Positions 1-39,061 of a DNA stretch of 47,000 nt are shown piece by piece (the first letter of the stretch is position 1; each line of letters starts with the position of its first letter). Source of the DNA: Tubiluchus corallicola. Lineage: Eukaryota > Priapulida > Priapulimorpha > Priapulimorphida > Tubiluchidae. The position numbers and the translations under genes are program-made. A model generated the notes under the pieces. The model had not been told where the DNA came from and made no database searches. It was given only the letters and a program-made list of their open reading frames with translations. The stretch covers positions 288,001 to 335,000 of the forward strand of contig JAQGDQ010000227.1 of assembly GCA_030141605.1 (NCBI GenBank), written 5' to 3'.

Positions 1-262
1 CCCTTGATATTTTTTTAATAAATTAATCCCTTAATAAATTACTATTTTTAATACATTTTTATACATTTTGCGATTTTTTATGCAAAATTCATCAAATCTA
101 TACATTACTGTACAATATGTACTACACATGTACAAAAATACTTTAGACGGAGTACCGCAAAAACCCGCGAAACAGCGAGTCCACGATAAATATTTTACAT
201 TAATATTTTTGAAAACCCGCAAAACAGCGATGAACGAACCGCGAAGTAGCGAGGGAACACTG
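1..262 (-). mobile_element. Tigger/pogo-like element end, reversed
   Basis: Read on the minus strand it begins CAGTGTTCCCTCGCTACTTC after TA, with CGCTGTTTTGCGGG inside. The same sequence occurs on the plus strand at 21948. The far end may be outside the window. Confidence 0.65.
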
Positions 263-352
263 TACTGTCTTTATGTCAGAATCAGCTTGAGCATTCTCAG
301 GGTGATCAATATTTCATTCTATCAATCAGCCGCTGTCTGATTAACGTGTTAC

Positions 353-460
353 CTGGAACATCGAGCAAAAATGAGCCCGATAATTGACTGAGAATTTCAA
401 AATCTGATGTCCCGTGACTGCTGATAACCGAGAACAAGCTGCCATGACTACCATATCTTT
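353..460 (-). CDS. possible EFR3 exon 19
   Basis: A stretch bounded by a fair acceptor (TTGTGTTTATTAG) and a good donor (CCAG/GTAACA) is open in exactly the phase required after exon 18. It would give 35 codons starting RYGSHGSLFSVISSHG and ending LLDVP. I see no convincing similarity to the vertebrate EFR3 C-terminus, so it could be a lineage-specific segment, an alternative exon, or chance. Confidence 0.4.
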
Positions 461-614
461 CTAATAAACACAATGTAAGAACGTGCTCATGAATGTAACA
501 ATAGCGGATATCTTGGAAAAGCAATGACGATGTATAAATACTGAAACAACCTTCAAAACTAAAACTGCAAGGAAAAAGAAAAATGCTTCTGTTTCAAAGC
601 AATACCAATTTCGT

Positions 615-880
615 TTATAGACATAGACGACATAGAAATAGACATAGAACATTTATTTTCTCCAATTAGTTTAACATCAAAAGTTGTTTAAATATTAAGT
701 ACATGTAATTATAATCATGCAGCAGGGCAGGGAAGGACCATAGGGTCATCTAGTCTCCTGCCCTGTCTTATAAATAGATTAGTATATTGAAAATTAACGG
801 TGATGCTGCAGATAACAAAAAACAAATAAGAAAAAAATAATAATAAAAACAGTATAAATGATACAAATTATCCAAAAAGA
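615..880 (-). repeat. dispersed repeat H, copy 1
   Basis: Begins in a (TAGACA)-type tract (615-650). The body holds an inverted repeat CAGGGCAGG...CCTGCCCTG (722-766). The same element lies in the opposite orientation at 32984-33257. Possibly a SINE or the tail of a non-LTR element. Confidence 0.6.
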
Positions 881-1365
881 ACTGAAAACAAAAAATAATA
901 AAGTTAGATACCTAAATCTAAACAAAAATTTAGAAGTCACAAAAAGTCGTGAAAGCGCGACGGCATTCTATTGACGCAGTTTTCTCAAATGTCCTACCTA
1001 AATAATAACTTTAATGATATACCCAATAGTTTGCATAGTGAAATATGTTATAAAATAATGTTCAGAAATGTAGCAGCTCACCCTGGTGGTGATGACAGAA
1101 GAAAATGACCAGCAGAAAAATTGCTTTATTAGCAAGTACCTACGTAGACTGCTTTGCTAAAAACAATTCTAAAAGAATACGTTGAATTACTGATTAATCT
1201 CGCCCTTCCTCTTCAGTGAAGAAATAGAAAAGAGTTTTTATTTGAAAAATTTGTGAGGCGAAATTAAGAAGTTGTTAGTAAAAGAATTATATTTCTTGTT
1301 GCCTGTATCAGTACTAAAGTACTGATACACTTTAACAATTATGATAATTACGGACAATTACTTAC

Positions 1366-30115
<28,750 letters not shown>

Positions 30116-30117
30116 GT

Positions 30118-32038
30118 CTGAAAAAAACAACTGCTGCTACAACATTTTCATTTCTATTGTAAAACAGATTAAGTTTTCGCCAATGTTTGGTTAATAGTTA
30201 TTTTACTTTGAGACCTAAAGCTTTACGAAATATGTGCTAAAGCGTTTGCTGCAATTTGCAAACTGCAGCTAATAGGGTTGACACCCCGTCATGAACCAAA
30301 GTCAAGAGTCAAGAGTCAAGAGCTAAGGGTCTGTAAGCTCCCCCACTGCGCCAGTGAATCCCTCGACTGAGTCGTGGAAACCAAGTATTTCTTGCATTTT
30401 ATGAGACCTTTTCAAAAACTAAAATCAAGAAATTTAAAATGCTTGCTTTTAGACTCTAAAAAGGTCCTGTTTGCTGCTGCAACAAAAATTGGTGACAAAT
30501 GTATACACCTAGATGGGGCGAAACGATGAAGCCATATACCTGATACCAATTAAAGTTAATTTAACAAGTTTATTACCTTAGTAACAGAGACTGGGTGGTT
30601 TTTTGGCTTAATATTTTGCAAAATTTCGATAGCAGGCAAGTTGTAGATCAGTTTTTTTCCACTTAAATTTCAATGTGATGGTCAAAATCAGGAGATTTCG
30701 GAATTTTTCAAAAATCCGACCGAAACTACGAATCTAGGTCTGAATTTCAGGAGACTCGTGGGGGCCAAATCGGGAGTGGTGGCAATCCTAGTGGCTAAGT
30801 GGGTGCGGAATGGAATTCCTTGGGTGCTTGGTTAGTATTTTACATTGTTTTCACATTTAGTAACATGAAAACTTGATAAAGAAAAGCCACCAAGATTCAG
30901 ACACAGCGTAAATTATTATCTGCTGTTTTAAAATATCAGTGTCTTGACTGAAAATTGACTTTCAACTTTCACTAACTTTGATTCACACAAACACATCTAA
31001 ATATCACCGAAGAAAGCAGCAAAGGCATGAGATACATAATTTGCTTACAGTTGTTTATTTACTGATTTGAGGATTGAAAATATGATCAAAAAGATTTCAA
31101 GGCAAGTTGAGCAAATACCATCTTGTGAATACAGAAATCTTGTAGATGTTTAGAATACATACATGTATTTAACAAAAAGTGCTTTTTTCCATTCAGTGCC
31201 TTCTGGAATTCATTTCGGGTAATGATTTTTATAACAGCGTCTACCACCAATTTTTTTAATGTCATTATTTAAAACTAGCATTTCATTTTAGTTCCACAGC
31301 TTGAGAAGTATTGGACGTCCGGTTAAGACACTAATTCCAAGAGTTATCGTAGAAAACTCAAAGAATGAGACAATGAAATTTAATTATTAGTGTAAATTTA
31401 ACATTGGTAGTTTTATTACATTGAAATGTGGTAAAGTGGCGAGAAATTAAGATAACCGTGACCAAGTTCAGCTGAAAACAGGTCCAGCAGAAATAAAAAG
31501 CAAATAGGCCTTTAACTACGCTGTCAAAAGGCAACAGACGCAAAGGGCCTATTTTCTTTTTATTTTTCGAAATAGCATGGACAAAATAAATTATTCTATT
31601 CTATACACTTATTAAATTATTTTATTAAAGCAATGCCAAATAATAAATCTTTGAATTACTGTATTAACTCGCGTAAATTGACATAATAATTTTTAGGCTT
31701 AGATAACCTCTTTAATCGTATTACGTAGGCCTATGTCATGTCATCCTCGTTATCAGCGATACTCACCCGGCATCAGGTCAACAAGAAACTTTTCTTGCTC
31801 GCGAAATTAATTGCAGGGTCATTAAATGTTATTTGCTTTTATAATTAAGATTGCCGGCAAGGTTTCCTGTTCTATGTGAAACACTAATAAAAAATGGTCA
31901 TCACGTTAAATAGTTATGATACAGAAATGCAGAGAACAGTGAAAATTATAACGAAACAACATGAGAAAAGTTTTCCACAGATGTCGCCACCAAAGAACGA
32001 AGCTTAAAACAGAAACATTTCAAAACACTGAATGTGTC
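30118..32038. other. EFR3 intron 1, no gene before the tRNA
   Basis: Unique-looking AT-rich DNA with a short GAGTCAA repeat at 30300-30320. No exon or recognisable element. Confidence 0.6.
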
Positions 32039-32127
32039 GCCCCCGTGGCGCAATGGATAGCGCGTCGGACTTCTAGTGGTTTACATAAGTTATTCGGAGG
32101 CTGCGGGTTCGAGTCCCGCCGGGGGTG
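32039..32127 (+). tRNA. tRNA-Arg (anticodon UCU) with a 16-nt intron
   Basis: The acceptor stem pairs 32039-32045 with 32120-32126, closing on a G-U pair. The D arm is GCGC-AATGGATA-GCGC. Anticodon TCT is at 32072-32074. A 16-nt intron (32076-32091) starts one base after the anticodon, the normal place for eukaryotic tRNA introns. The anticodon stem then resumes with TTCGG, and the T arm GCGGG-TTCGAGT-CCCGC is perfect. Animal tRNA-Arg(UCU) genes commonly have such an intron. The gene lies antisense within EFR3 intron 1. It decodes AGA. Confidence 0.97.
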
Positions 32128-32129
32128 CA

Positions 32130-32135
32130 TTTTTT
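32130..32135 (+). terminator. RNA polymerase III T-run terminator
   Basis: Six T residues begin three bases after the tRNA discriminator base, a standard Pol III stop. Confidence 0.9.
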
Positions 32136-32983
32136 GTTTACGCGCATTACACATATCAATGATACTTATTTTTGCACATGACTTTGAAGAAAGGTGCACT
32201 CTAATTAGGTTGTATTATTAGAACATTTAAATTTTACTCGTTTTATTGCAACGAATATTTACTAGCCTTAGTAAGACTTACTTTAGGAGAATGAAGGTTA
32301 TCAAATTTGTCTTTTAGAAATATTGGTATTCACCTACTTGACTACAAGGTAGGTTATAAGACATAAATAGAGCTGTGAATGTAAATGTAAGCAGTTTTAT
32401 TAAAAGCCCACATTAAAGTTACAAAACACAAAATTACAATTGAAAAAAACAATTAAAATATAATTAGCTACGAGTTTACGATATAATACGCAGTTTAGAT
32501 CAAATAAATAATTCTAGTGAAAATAAAATTTACTTATGAGCTTAAAACAAGGAAGCAAACAACTTCAAAACATATTACATTTCGTGTCTTTGATCTTAAT
32601 TATATTAGATCTTTCTTATAACTGATAACCATACTATTATTCGTTCATGATCAGCCGATTGTGAGCTGCCACACGTAAATGCAGCAGTTAACTTAAAATA
32701 AATGCAATTCTTGTATTGATGTAATACTATAGAGCAAGAATATATTTTTAGCTTCTTAGTTCTGAACTTCGGCATTATGTACATGCCACTACTGTGCTGC
32801 CATCTATTACAGAAGAAAGAACTTATGTCAACATTGCGTTTCGATTCGCTGGCTGTGCTTGGATATTCTGCTGTGGATGGTTACGTAATTTTACATAGCT
32901 TAGTCGCGTAACCTGTTAACTTTGCAGAACTACTAAATTAAAAATAATTGATGACTTACGTAGTTTAAAATAAAGTTTAACTA

Positions 32984-33257
32984 TATAGATATAGACAAAG
33001 ACATAGACATGATATAATTTGTATCATTTACACTGTTTTTATTACTATTTTTTCCTTATTTGTTTTTGTTTTTGTTATCTGCAGCATCACCGTTTAATTT
33101 TAATATACTAATCTATCTATAACAAAGGGCAGGAGACTAGATGACCCTATGGTCCTTCCCTGCCCTGCTCCGTGATTATAATTGCCTAATATTTAAAAAA
33201 CTTTTGATGTTAAACTAATTGGAGAAAATAAATGTTCTGTCTATGTCTATGTCTATA
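32984..33257 (+). repeat. dispersed repeat H, copy 2
   Basis: Inverted relative to copy 1 and highly similar. It is bounded on both sides by TAGACA/TGTCTA-type short repeats. Its end lies three to four bases from the EFR3 exon 1 donor. Confidence 0.6.
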
Positions 33258-33264
33258 TACTTAC

Positions 33265-33350
33265 AAAAACTTTTGGCGAAGCACCAATACTGAATCCACG
33301 TACATCCAGGGGCCACAGTACATTAGCCATTGTTGCATAGTTGTAACTCA
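33265..33350 (-). other. EFR3: EFR3 exon 1, probable 5' UTR exon (upper end not fixed)
   Basis: A strong splice donor (GTAAGTATA, minus strand) starts at 33264. The sequence before it joins exon 2 without extending the EFR3 frame: reading back from the ATG meets TAA in frame. The exon also has two ATGs in another frame that would open a short upstream ORF overlapping the EFR3 start. The transcription start cannot be seen, so the upper limit is approximate. An alternative is that the true first exon lies elsewhere. Confidence 0.4.
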
Positions 33351-33353
33351 TTC

Positions 33354-33360
33354 TGATTGG
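33354..33360 (-). promoter_or_regulatory. CCAAT box upstream of EFR3 exon 1
   Basis: On the minus strand this reads CCAATCA within AGCCAATCAGAA, a good match to an NF-Y site. It lies about 90 bases upstream of the exon 1 donor, in the right place and orientation for an EFR3 promoter. No TATA box is evident nearby. Function is inferred from position only. Confidence 0.35.
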
Positions 33361-33364
33361 CTCA

Positions 33365-34591
33365 ACTTTTAGGCCTAATATCCGCAAGCCAATTTGAAGC
33401 TAAAAATATTGTGTAAAACCTGTCGCAACCAGCTAACATTTTTTTATTTACAGTTATTATGTAAATATCGTAGTATGTGGCTGATTTCGAATAAAACTTG
33501 TGTGTAACCATAATCAAAGTCCTTTCCGCGTGATTTCTTGCTTTGGTTCTAGTAATTGGGGTGTTTTACTAATATGGAGGAATTTTTTGTGAAATTTGCA
33601 GCTAAATATACCCAGCAGCTGACACTACTTAAGGTATACAAGCGCGAGTTTATGCTTTCATCTATCGTTTCCATTTCCTATTCAAAAATGTAGTTATTAG
33701 AGAGTCAGTTTCTGGCGCAGCTCTAATTAGATATTTGCTGTACAGAATCTGACCCACTATTACCAATTTAAAGTAAACATTTATCTATATAATGCAATAA
33801 TTAATGCGCTTGGTGGGCCTGGGACCATGTGTTTACACGACGTAAAGTGAATCACGGAACATTAATTAAGTTTGGCCTGATGGAAACGGGGTACTGATGT
33901 GACTCAGTAGACATAAAAATTGTACAACAAGGTTAATTATAAGACTTTACTGAGACTGTATAAGATGCAGTGCGATACAGTATGGCCACTTCAGAACGTG
34001 GTTAAGACTCTACTTAATTTACTTCTAAAGACAAAAGATACAGACCAGATTTATTTACTGACACTATTTAACAGACAACATTAGACACTGACATTATTTA
34101 ACAGACAACATTAGAACTAACGACTAATTAAGTACTTACACTGTTTAAGTGTAAATTTAAAGCATAATAAAGACATTTGTTTATATTATTTTTATTAAAA
34201 CGACGTTTCAGCTGCCCTCTAGCGGTCATAAACAGCGATGAGGAACGATTTCAAGTTGTAATAAGGAATATACCAAAAGAAAAGCACTATTATTCGTCTA
34301 AAATTTATTGCATCAACCAACACGAATCACATTAAACAATAAAAACAACACCAAAATGAAATTGTTATGAGAGATCCAGTTAGGCAATTTCGAGGCAAGT
34401 TCCCAACAGGTGAGTAAGTTGTAATTCTCGCCTCTCCAGAGGGTACACAAATCCGATAAAAGAGAAACCGCATTAGATAATGGAGATACTATCTGTTCAT
34501 GAAGCACACTCGCATATTTCCACGCAAGACTGCACAAGCACGTTTAACTATAGAAACAATGTCAGAAACATCTTTCCGTTTTGGACAGTTA
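33365..34591. other. intergenic DNA upstream of EFR3
   Basis: No coding signal recognised. A short duplication (ACATTATTTAACAGACAACA type) lies at 34065-34115. The frame at 34313-34537 has no known motif. Confidence 0.55.
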
Positions 34592-35390
34592 TCTATACTC
34601 TTATATTAATATTCTTGGTATATATATATATATAAGATTCGAGGCTACAGCCCGGACGAGGGCACCATTTGCGGCGATCTATATATCAAACGAAAAGTCT
34701 CGATCTAGTGTCGTCTCATTGATGGTTTATTTTTCGCATGGGGCCCACCGGGAGGAATGGGAGGCGAAAAACCTCCAAAAATGGCCATTTTTCAGCCGTT
34801 TTTTGCAAAAGTTATACGGCTGAGATGTAGAGAACGGGAACGGGCCGAGGGTGGTGCTGGGCATGGATAGATAGCCCGTTCAGCGCTGGGTGTAGTAGGC
34901 ATATTTAGAATTCGCGAGAGGGCAACGGGGTCCCGTAACGGGCGTTTTCCCGGACCCAACTCGCGACTTTTTCGAAATTTTGACCAAACAGCATGCGGGA
35001 AAAACGTTCTAACGTCGCCTGGTGGGACTCTCGGAAGGAGATATATAGCTCATCAGAAAGAGGAAGAACAGGGCTACACGATGGTGTGGGCTATATGTTA
35101 GGGCAGGTCCACCGAGAGGAGTACTGGCGAGTTAATTAGAGGTTCCATTTTCGGCAATTTTCGCTTAGAAAACTGTTGACGCAAAGCCATTGTTCTGACG
35201 TCATCCATTGTACTCTGCCTATAATCTTGTAACTTTAATTCAGTAAAAGCTGCTTTGCGTTAGGTAAGTAAACAAACAGTAGGCAGGATGTTACGGGCTT
35301 TGTGTTATAAATGAGGACTAGGTAGGATGTTCGCGTATTATTGATTACACGTGGTTTTTTACGCAAAATCTTTTGCGGGGTCTTTGCTAG
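34592..35390 (+). mobile_element. non-autonomous Helitron-like element, unit 1 of 3
   Basis: Begins with TC after an A (TCTATACTCTTATATTAATA, a typical Helitron-like start) and ends with CTAG at 35387-35390. A 7-bp hairpin CGCAAAA-TC-TTTTGCG (35362-35377) stands nine bases before CTAG. There are no terminal inverted repeats and no Rep/helicase frame. It is nearly identical to unit 2. Confidence 0.8.
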
Positions 35391-36191
35391 TCTATTATAT
35401 TAATATTCTTGGTATCTTAATATATAAGATTCGAGGCTACAGCCCGGACGAGGGCACCATTTGCGGCGATCTATATATCAAACGAAAAGTCTCGATCTAG
35501 TGTCGTCTCATTGATGGTTTATTTTTCGAATCGGGCCCACCGGGAGGAACGGGGGGCGAAAAACCTCCAAAAATGGCCATTTTTCGGCCGTTTTTTGCAA
35601 AAGTTATACGGCTGAGATGTAGAGAACGGGAACGGGCCGAGGGTGGTGCTGGGCATGGATAGATAGCCCGTTCAGCGCTGGGTGTAGTAGGCATATTTAG
35701 AATTCGCGAGAGGGCAACGGGGTCCCGTAACGGGCGTTTTCCCGGACCCAACTCGCGACTTTTTCGAAATTTTGACCAAACAGCATGCGGGAAAAACGTT
35801 CTAACGTCGCCTGGTGGGACTCTCGGAAGGAGATATATAGCTCATCAGAAAGAGGAAGAACAGGGCTACACGATGGTGTGGGCTATATGTTAGGGCAGGT
35901 CCACCGAGAGGAGTACTGGCGAGTTAATTAGGAGTTCTATTTTCGGCAATTTTCGCTTAGAAAACTGCTGACGCAAAGGCATTGTTCTGACGTCATCCAT
36001 TGTACTCTGTCTATAATCTTATAACTTTAATTCAGCAAAAAGCTACAGGCTTTGCGTTAGGTAAGTAAACATACAGTAGGCATGATGTTACGGGCTTTGC
36101 GTTATAAATGAGGACTGTGTAGTATGTTCGCGTGTTATTGATTACACGTGGTTTTCTACGTACGCAAAATCTTTTGCGGGGCCTTTGCTAG
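35391..36191 (+). mobile_element. non-autonomous Helitron-like element, unit 2 of 3
   Basis: Starts with TC directly after the CTAG of unit 1, with no base between. The hairpin is at 36163-36178 and CTAG at 36188-36191. Length 801. Open frames within it are not conserved proteins. Confidence 0.8.
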
Positions 36192-37016
36192 TCTCTTATA
36201 TTAATATTCTTGGTATCTTAATATATATATATATATATATATATAAGATTCGAGGCTACAGCCCGGACGAGGGCACCATTTGCGGCGATCTATATATCAA
36301 ACGAAAGGTCTCGATCTAGTGTCGTGCCATTGATGGTTTATTTTTCGAATCGGGCCCACCGGGAGGAACGGGGGGCGAAAAACCTCCCAAAATGGCCGTT
36401 TTTCGGCCGTTTTTTGCAAAAGTTATACGGCTGAGATGTAGAGAACGGGAACGGGCCGAGGGTGGTGCTGGGTATGGATAGATAGCCCGTTCAGCGGTGG
36501 GTGTAGTAGGCATATTTAGAATTCCCGAGAGGGCCACGGCATCCCGTAACGGGCGTTTTCCCGGACCGAACTCGCGACTTTCGAAATTTTGACCAAACAG
36601 CCTGCGGGAAAAACGTTCTAGCGGCGCCCGGTGAGACTCTCGGGAGGAGATTTATAGCTCTTTACAAAGAGGAAGGACAGGGCTACACGATGATGTGGGT
36701 TATATTTTAGGGCAGGTCCACCGAGAGGAGTACCGACGAGTTAATTAGCTGTTCTATTTTCGGCGATTTTCGCTTAGAAAACTGTTGTGACGAATTCCAT
36801 TGTGCTGACGTCATCCATTATTGCTTATAGCTTTAATTCAGCAAAAAGCTGCTTTGCGTTAGTTAAACATACAGTAGGCACGAGTACAGGTTTTGCGTTA
36901 GGTAAGTAGGCAGGATGTTACGGGCTTTGCGTTATACATGAGGACTGTGTAGGATGTTCGCGTGTTATTGATTATACGTGGTTTTTTACGCAAAATCTTT
37001 TGCGGGGATTTGCTAG
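36192..37016 (+). mobile_element. non-autonomous Helitron-like element, unit 3 of 3
   Basis: Starts with TC directly after unit 2. The hairpin is at 36989-37004 and CTAG at 37013-37016, followed by T as expected for insertion between A and T. It is more diverged than units 1 and 2 and has a longer TA run near its start. Confidence 0.78.
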
Positions 37017-37104
37017 TTTTATATTATTCTACCTAAATCTAGTTAAGAAGTATTCTATGTATAGTAGGAACGTAAACTTCTGTAGCTTAATTGTAATGAA
37101 TAAC

Positions 37105-37570
37105 TTTACCTGTTTTCACTCGTTATTATCGATAATATTCAATATAATAATCTTTTTTCCTTTAGTTCTTTCTTTATACTTGTGCGGAACCGGAGCACGT
37201 GAGGGAAGTATAATTTGCTTCACAGCCCAAGCAACGTGGTGTTTGGCTGTTGTGCGCATGCGCCCATGCCACATGTCTGAGATAAGACCCTGTGCTTTAA
37301 GTAGAAAGAGTACTGTCGCTCATGCAGTATGTTGCCAGTCGTCACGTGTTTTAAAGCCGTGTACAGGCATTTTCCTGAACTGTGACAATTTAGGCTATTC
37401 GTAAGAAAACCGTGTTTTTTGTTTAGGATTTTGTCAAGTTTATGTATAAATTTGTTTGTTTGTTTAAAATTACAACATTATAACTACATGCGTTTGTTTC
37501 TTTTTAGACACTCTTAAAACAATGGCTAAATAATTTTTAATTTTGCAAAACCCTCACTAATTTTAACTAC
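37105..37570 (+). repeat. dispersed repeat F, copy 2
   Basis: Direct-orientation copy of 1541-2010, directly followed by the 46-bp minisatellite. A 134-codon frame crossing it is not recognised and not kept in copy 1. Confidence 0.65.
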
Positions 37571-37980
37571 GAGCCACTGCTGTGGTCAGCGTTGTTCTCA
37601 ACCCACAGGTTACGAGCCGCCACTGCTGTGGTCAGCGTTGTTCTCAACCCACAGATTACGAGCCGCCACTGCTGTGGTCAGCGTTGTTCTCAACCCACAG
37701 ATTACGAGCCGCCACTGCTGTGGTCAGCTTTGTTCTCAACCCACAGATTACGAACCGCCACTGCTGTGGTCAGCGTTGTAATCAACCCACAAATTACGAG
37801 TCGTCACTGCTGTGGTCAGCGTTGTTCTCAACCCACAGATTACGAGCCGCCACTGCTGTGGTCAGCGTTGTAATCAACCCACAAATTACGAGTCGTCACT
37901 GCTGTGGTCAGCGTTGTTCTCAACCCACATATTACGAGCCGCCACTGCTGTGGTCAGCGTTGTTCTCAACCAACAGATTA
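37571..37980 (+). repeat. 46-bp minisatellite, 9 units
   Basis: Unit GAGCCGCCACTGCTGTGGTC... of 46 bases (first unit 43), starting at 37571, 37614, 37660, 37706, 37752, 37798, 37844, 37890 and 37936. Units 6 and 8 share a GAGTCGTC variant, pointing to a 92-bp dimer duplication. Because 46 is not a multiple of 3, its long frames rotate and are not proteins. Confidence 0.92.
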
Positions 37981-38239
37981 TCCTAAAAAATCTTTCGTAT
38001 ATGAAGTCGTTAAATCAAGAGCAAAATGATTACTTTATTTTAGTCGGGGATATCGTTGCATTCATTGTAGATAAAGATTATGGATTTATATCAAAAATCT
38101 ATTGCAAACCATCAAGCATAAAAAATCAAGCATTGCACAATTAATTTTAATGTTATGATTGAGTTTTTATTGTTGTTGATCGTTTTCATTATATGTTTGA
38201 TGCATTCTCTTTCTCTCATAATAAACTGTGTGGTCAAAA

Positions 38240-38409
<170 letters not shown>

Positions 38410-38431
38410 GACATATCGCAGACAAATAAGT

Positions 38432-38775
38432 GACTATGTCATCTTCATTATCATCATCAGCATCATTGTTAATATCATCATCATATTTGTGCTCATCATC
38501 ATTTTCGTAGTCGTCGTTATCGTTCTCATCATTGCAATCCTGATATATATATATATATATATTATTATTATTATTATTATTAATATATATATATATATAT
38601 AATTATATATATATATATATATAATAATATTATACATATTATTATATATATATATATATAATAATCCTTGTAATCAAAATTCTCATCCTAATCCTTTTCT
38701 TTTCCATAATTATCATCATCATCATCGTCAACATTATCATCTTCGTCATCGTTGTCATCATCATCAACATAAACA
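38432..38775 (+). repeat. ATC-type and TA microsatellites
   Basis: Imperfect TCATCA runs on both sides of several (TA)n and TTA blocks (38540-38665). No gene seen. It lies beyond the 3' end of the sulfotransferase. Confidence 0.9.
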
Positions 38776-38827
38776 AAGCATTTTGGATAGTCAGTGTTAT
38801 ATGCTACAATGCATTTTTTTTTTTATT

Positions 38828-38833
38828 TTTATT
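38828..38833 (-). promoter_or_regulatory. candidate polyadenylation signal for the sulfotransferase
   Basis: AATAAA on the minus strand, within an A-rich run, about 230 bases after the stop codon. A second AATAAA overlaps nearby (38822-38827). No other evidence fixes the cleavage site. Confidence 0.4.
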
Positions 38834-39061
38834 TATCTTTCTAAGTTCACGTAGTTTTTTCACTTGTGAAATTTTCCTACAAGAGCACATATTCCTCAAG
38901 TGTTAAATTGTCCTGTTAGTGAGTTGAACTATTTTTTCGTTTGCTTTGTTGTTTTTAGTATTTTAACATTAATCATTTTGTTTCCAAATCCAAACACATT
39001 GACTTCACTGACAGGGTTTCTTTAAATATATAATCACAACTTGCATTGGACACTAATATTA

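Noticed and set aside
31961-32221. 86-codon frame containing APVAQWIARRTSSG
   Set aside because: Translation of the tRNA-Arg gene, a well-known annotation artefact.
34581-36537. Frames on both strands in the 800-bp units
   Set aside because: They change between units, have no Rep or helicase motifs and are part of the Helitron-like repeats.
37582-38144. Overlapping frames with RHCCGQRC or ATAVVSVV repeats
   Set aside because: A 46-bp repeat rotates through the three phases, so all look open; not a protein.
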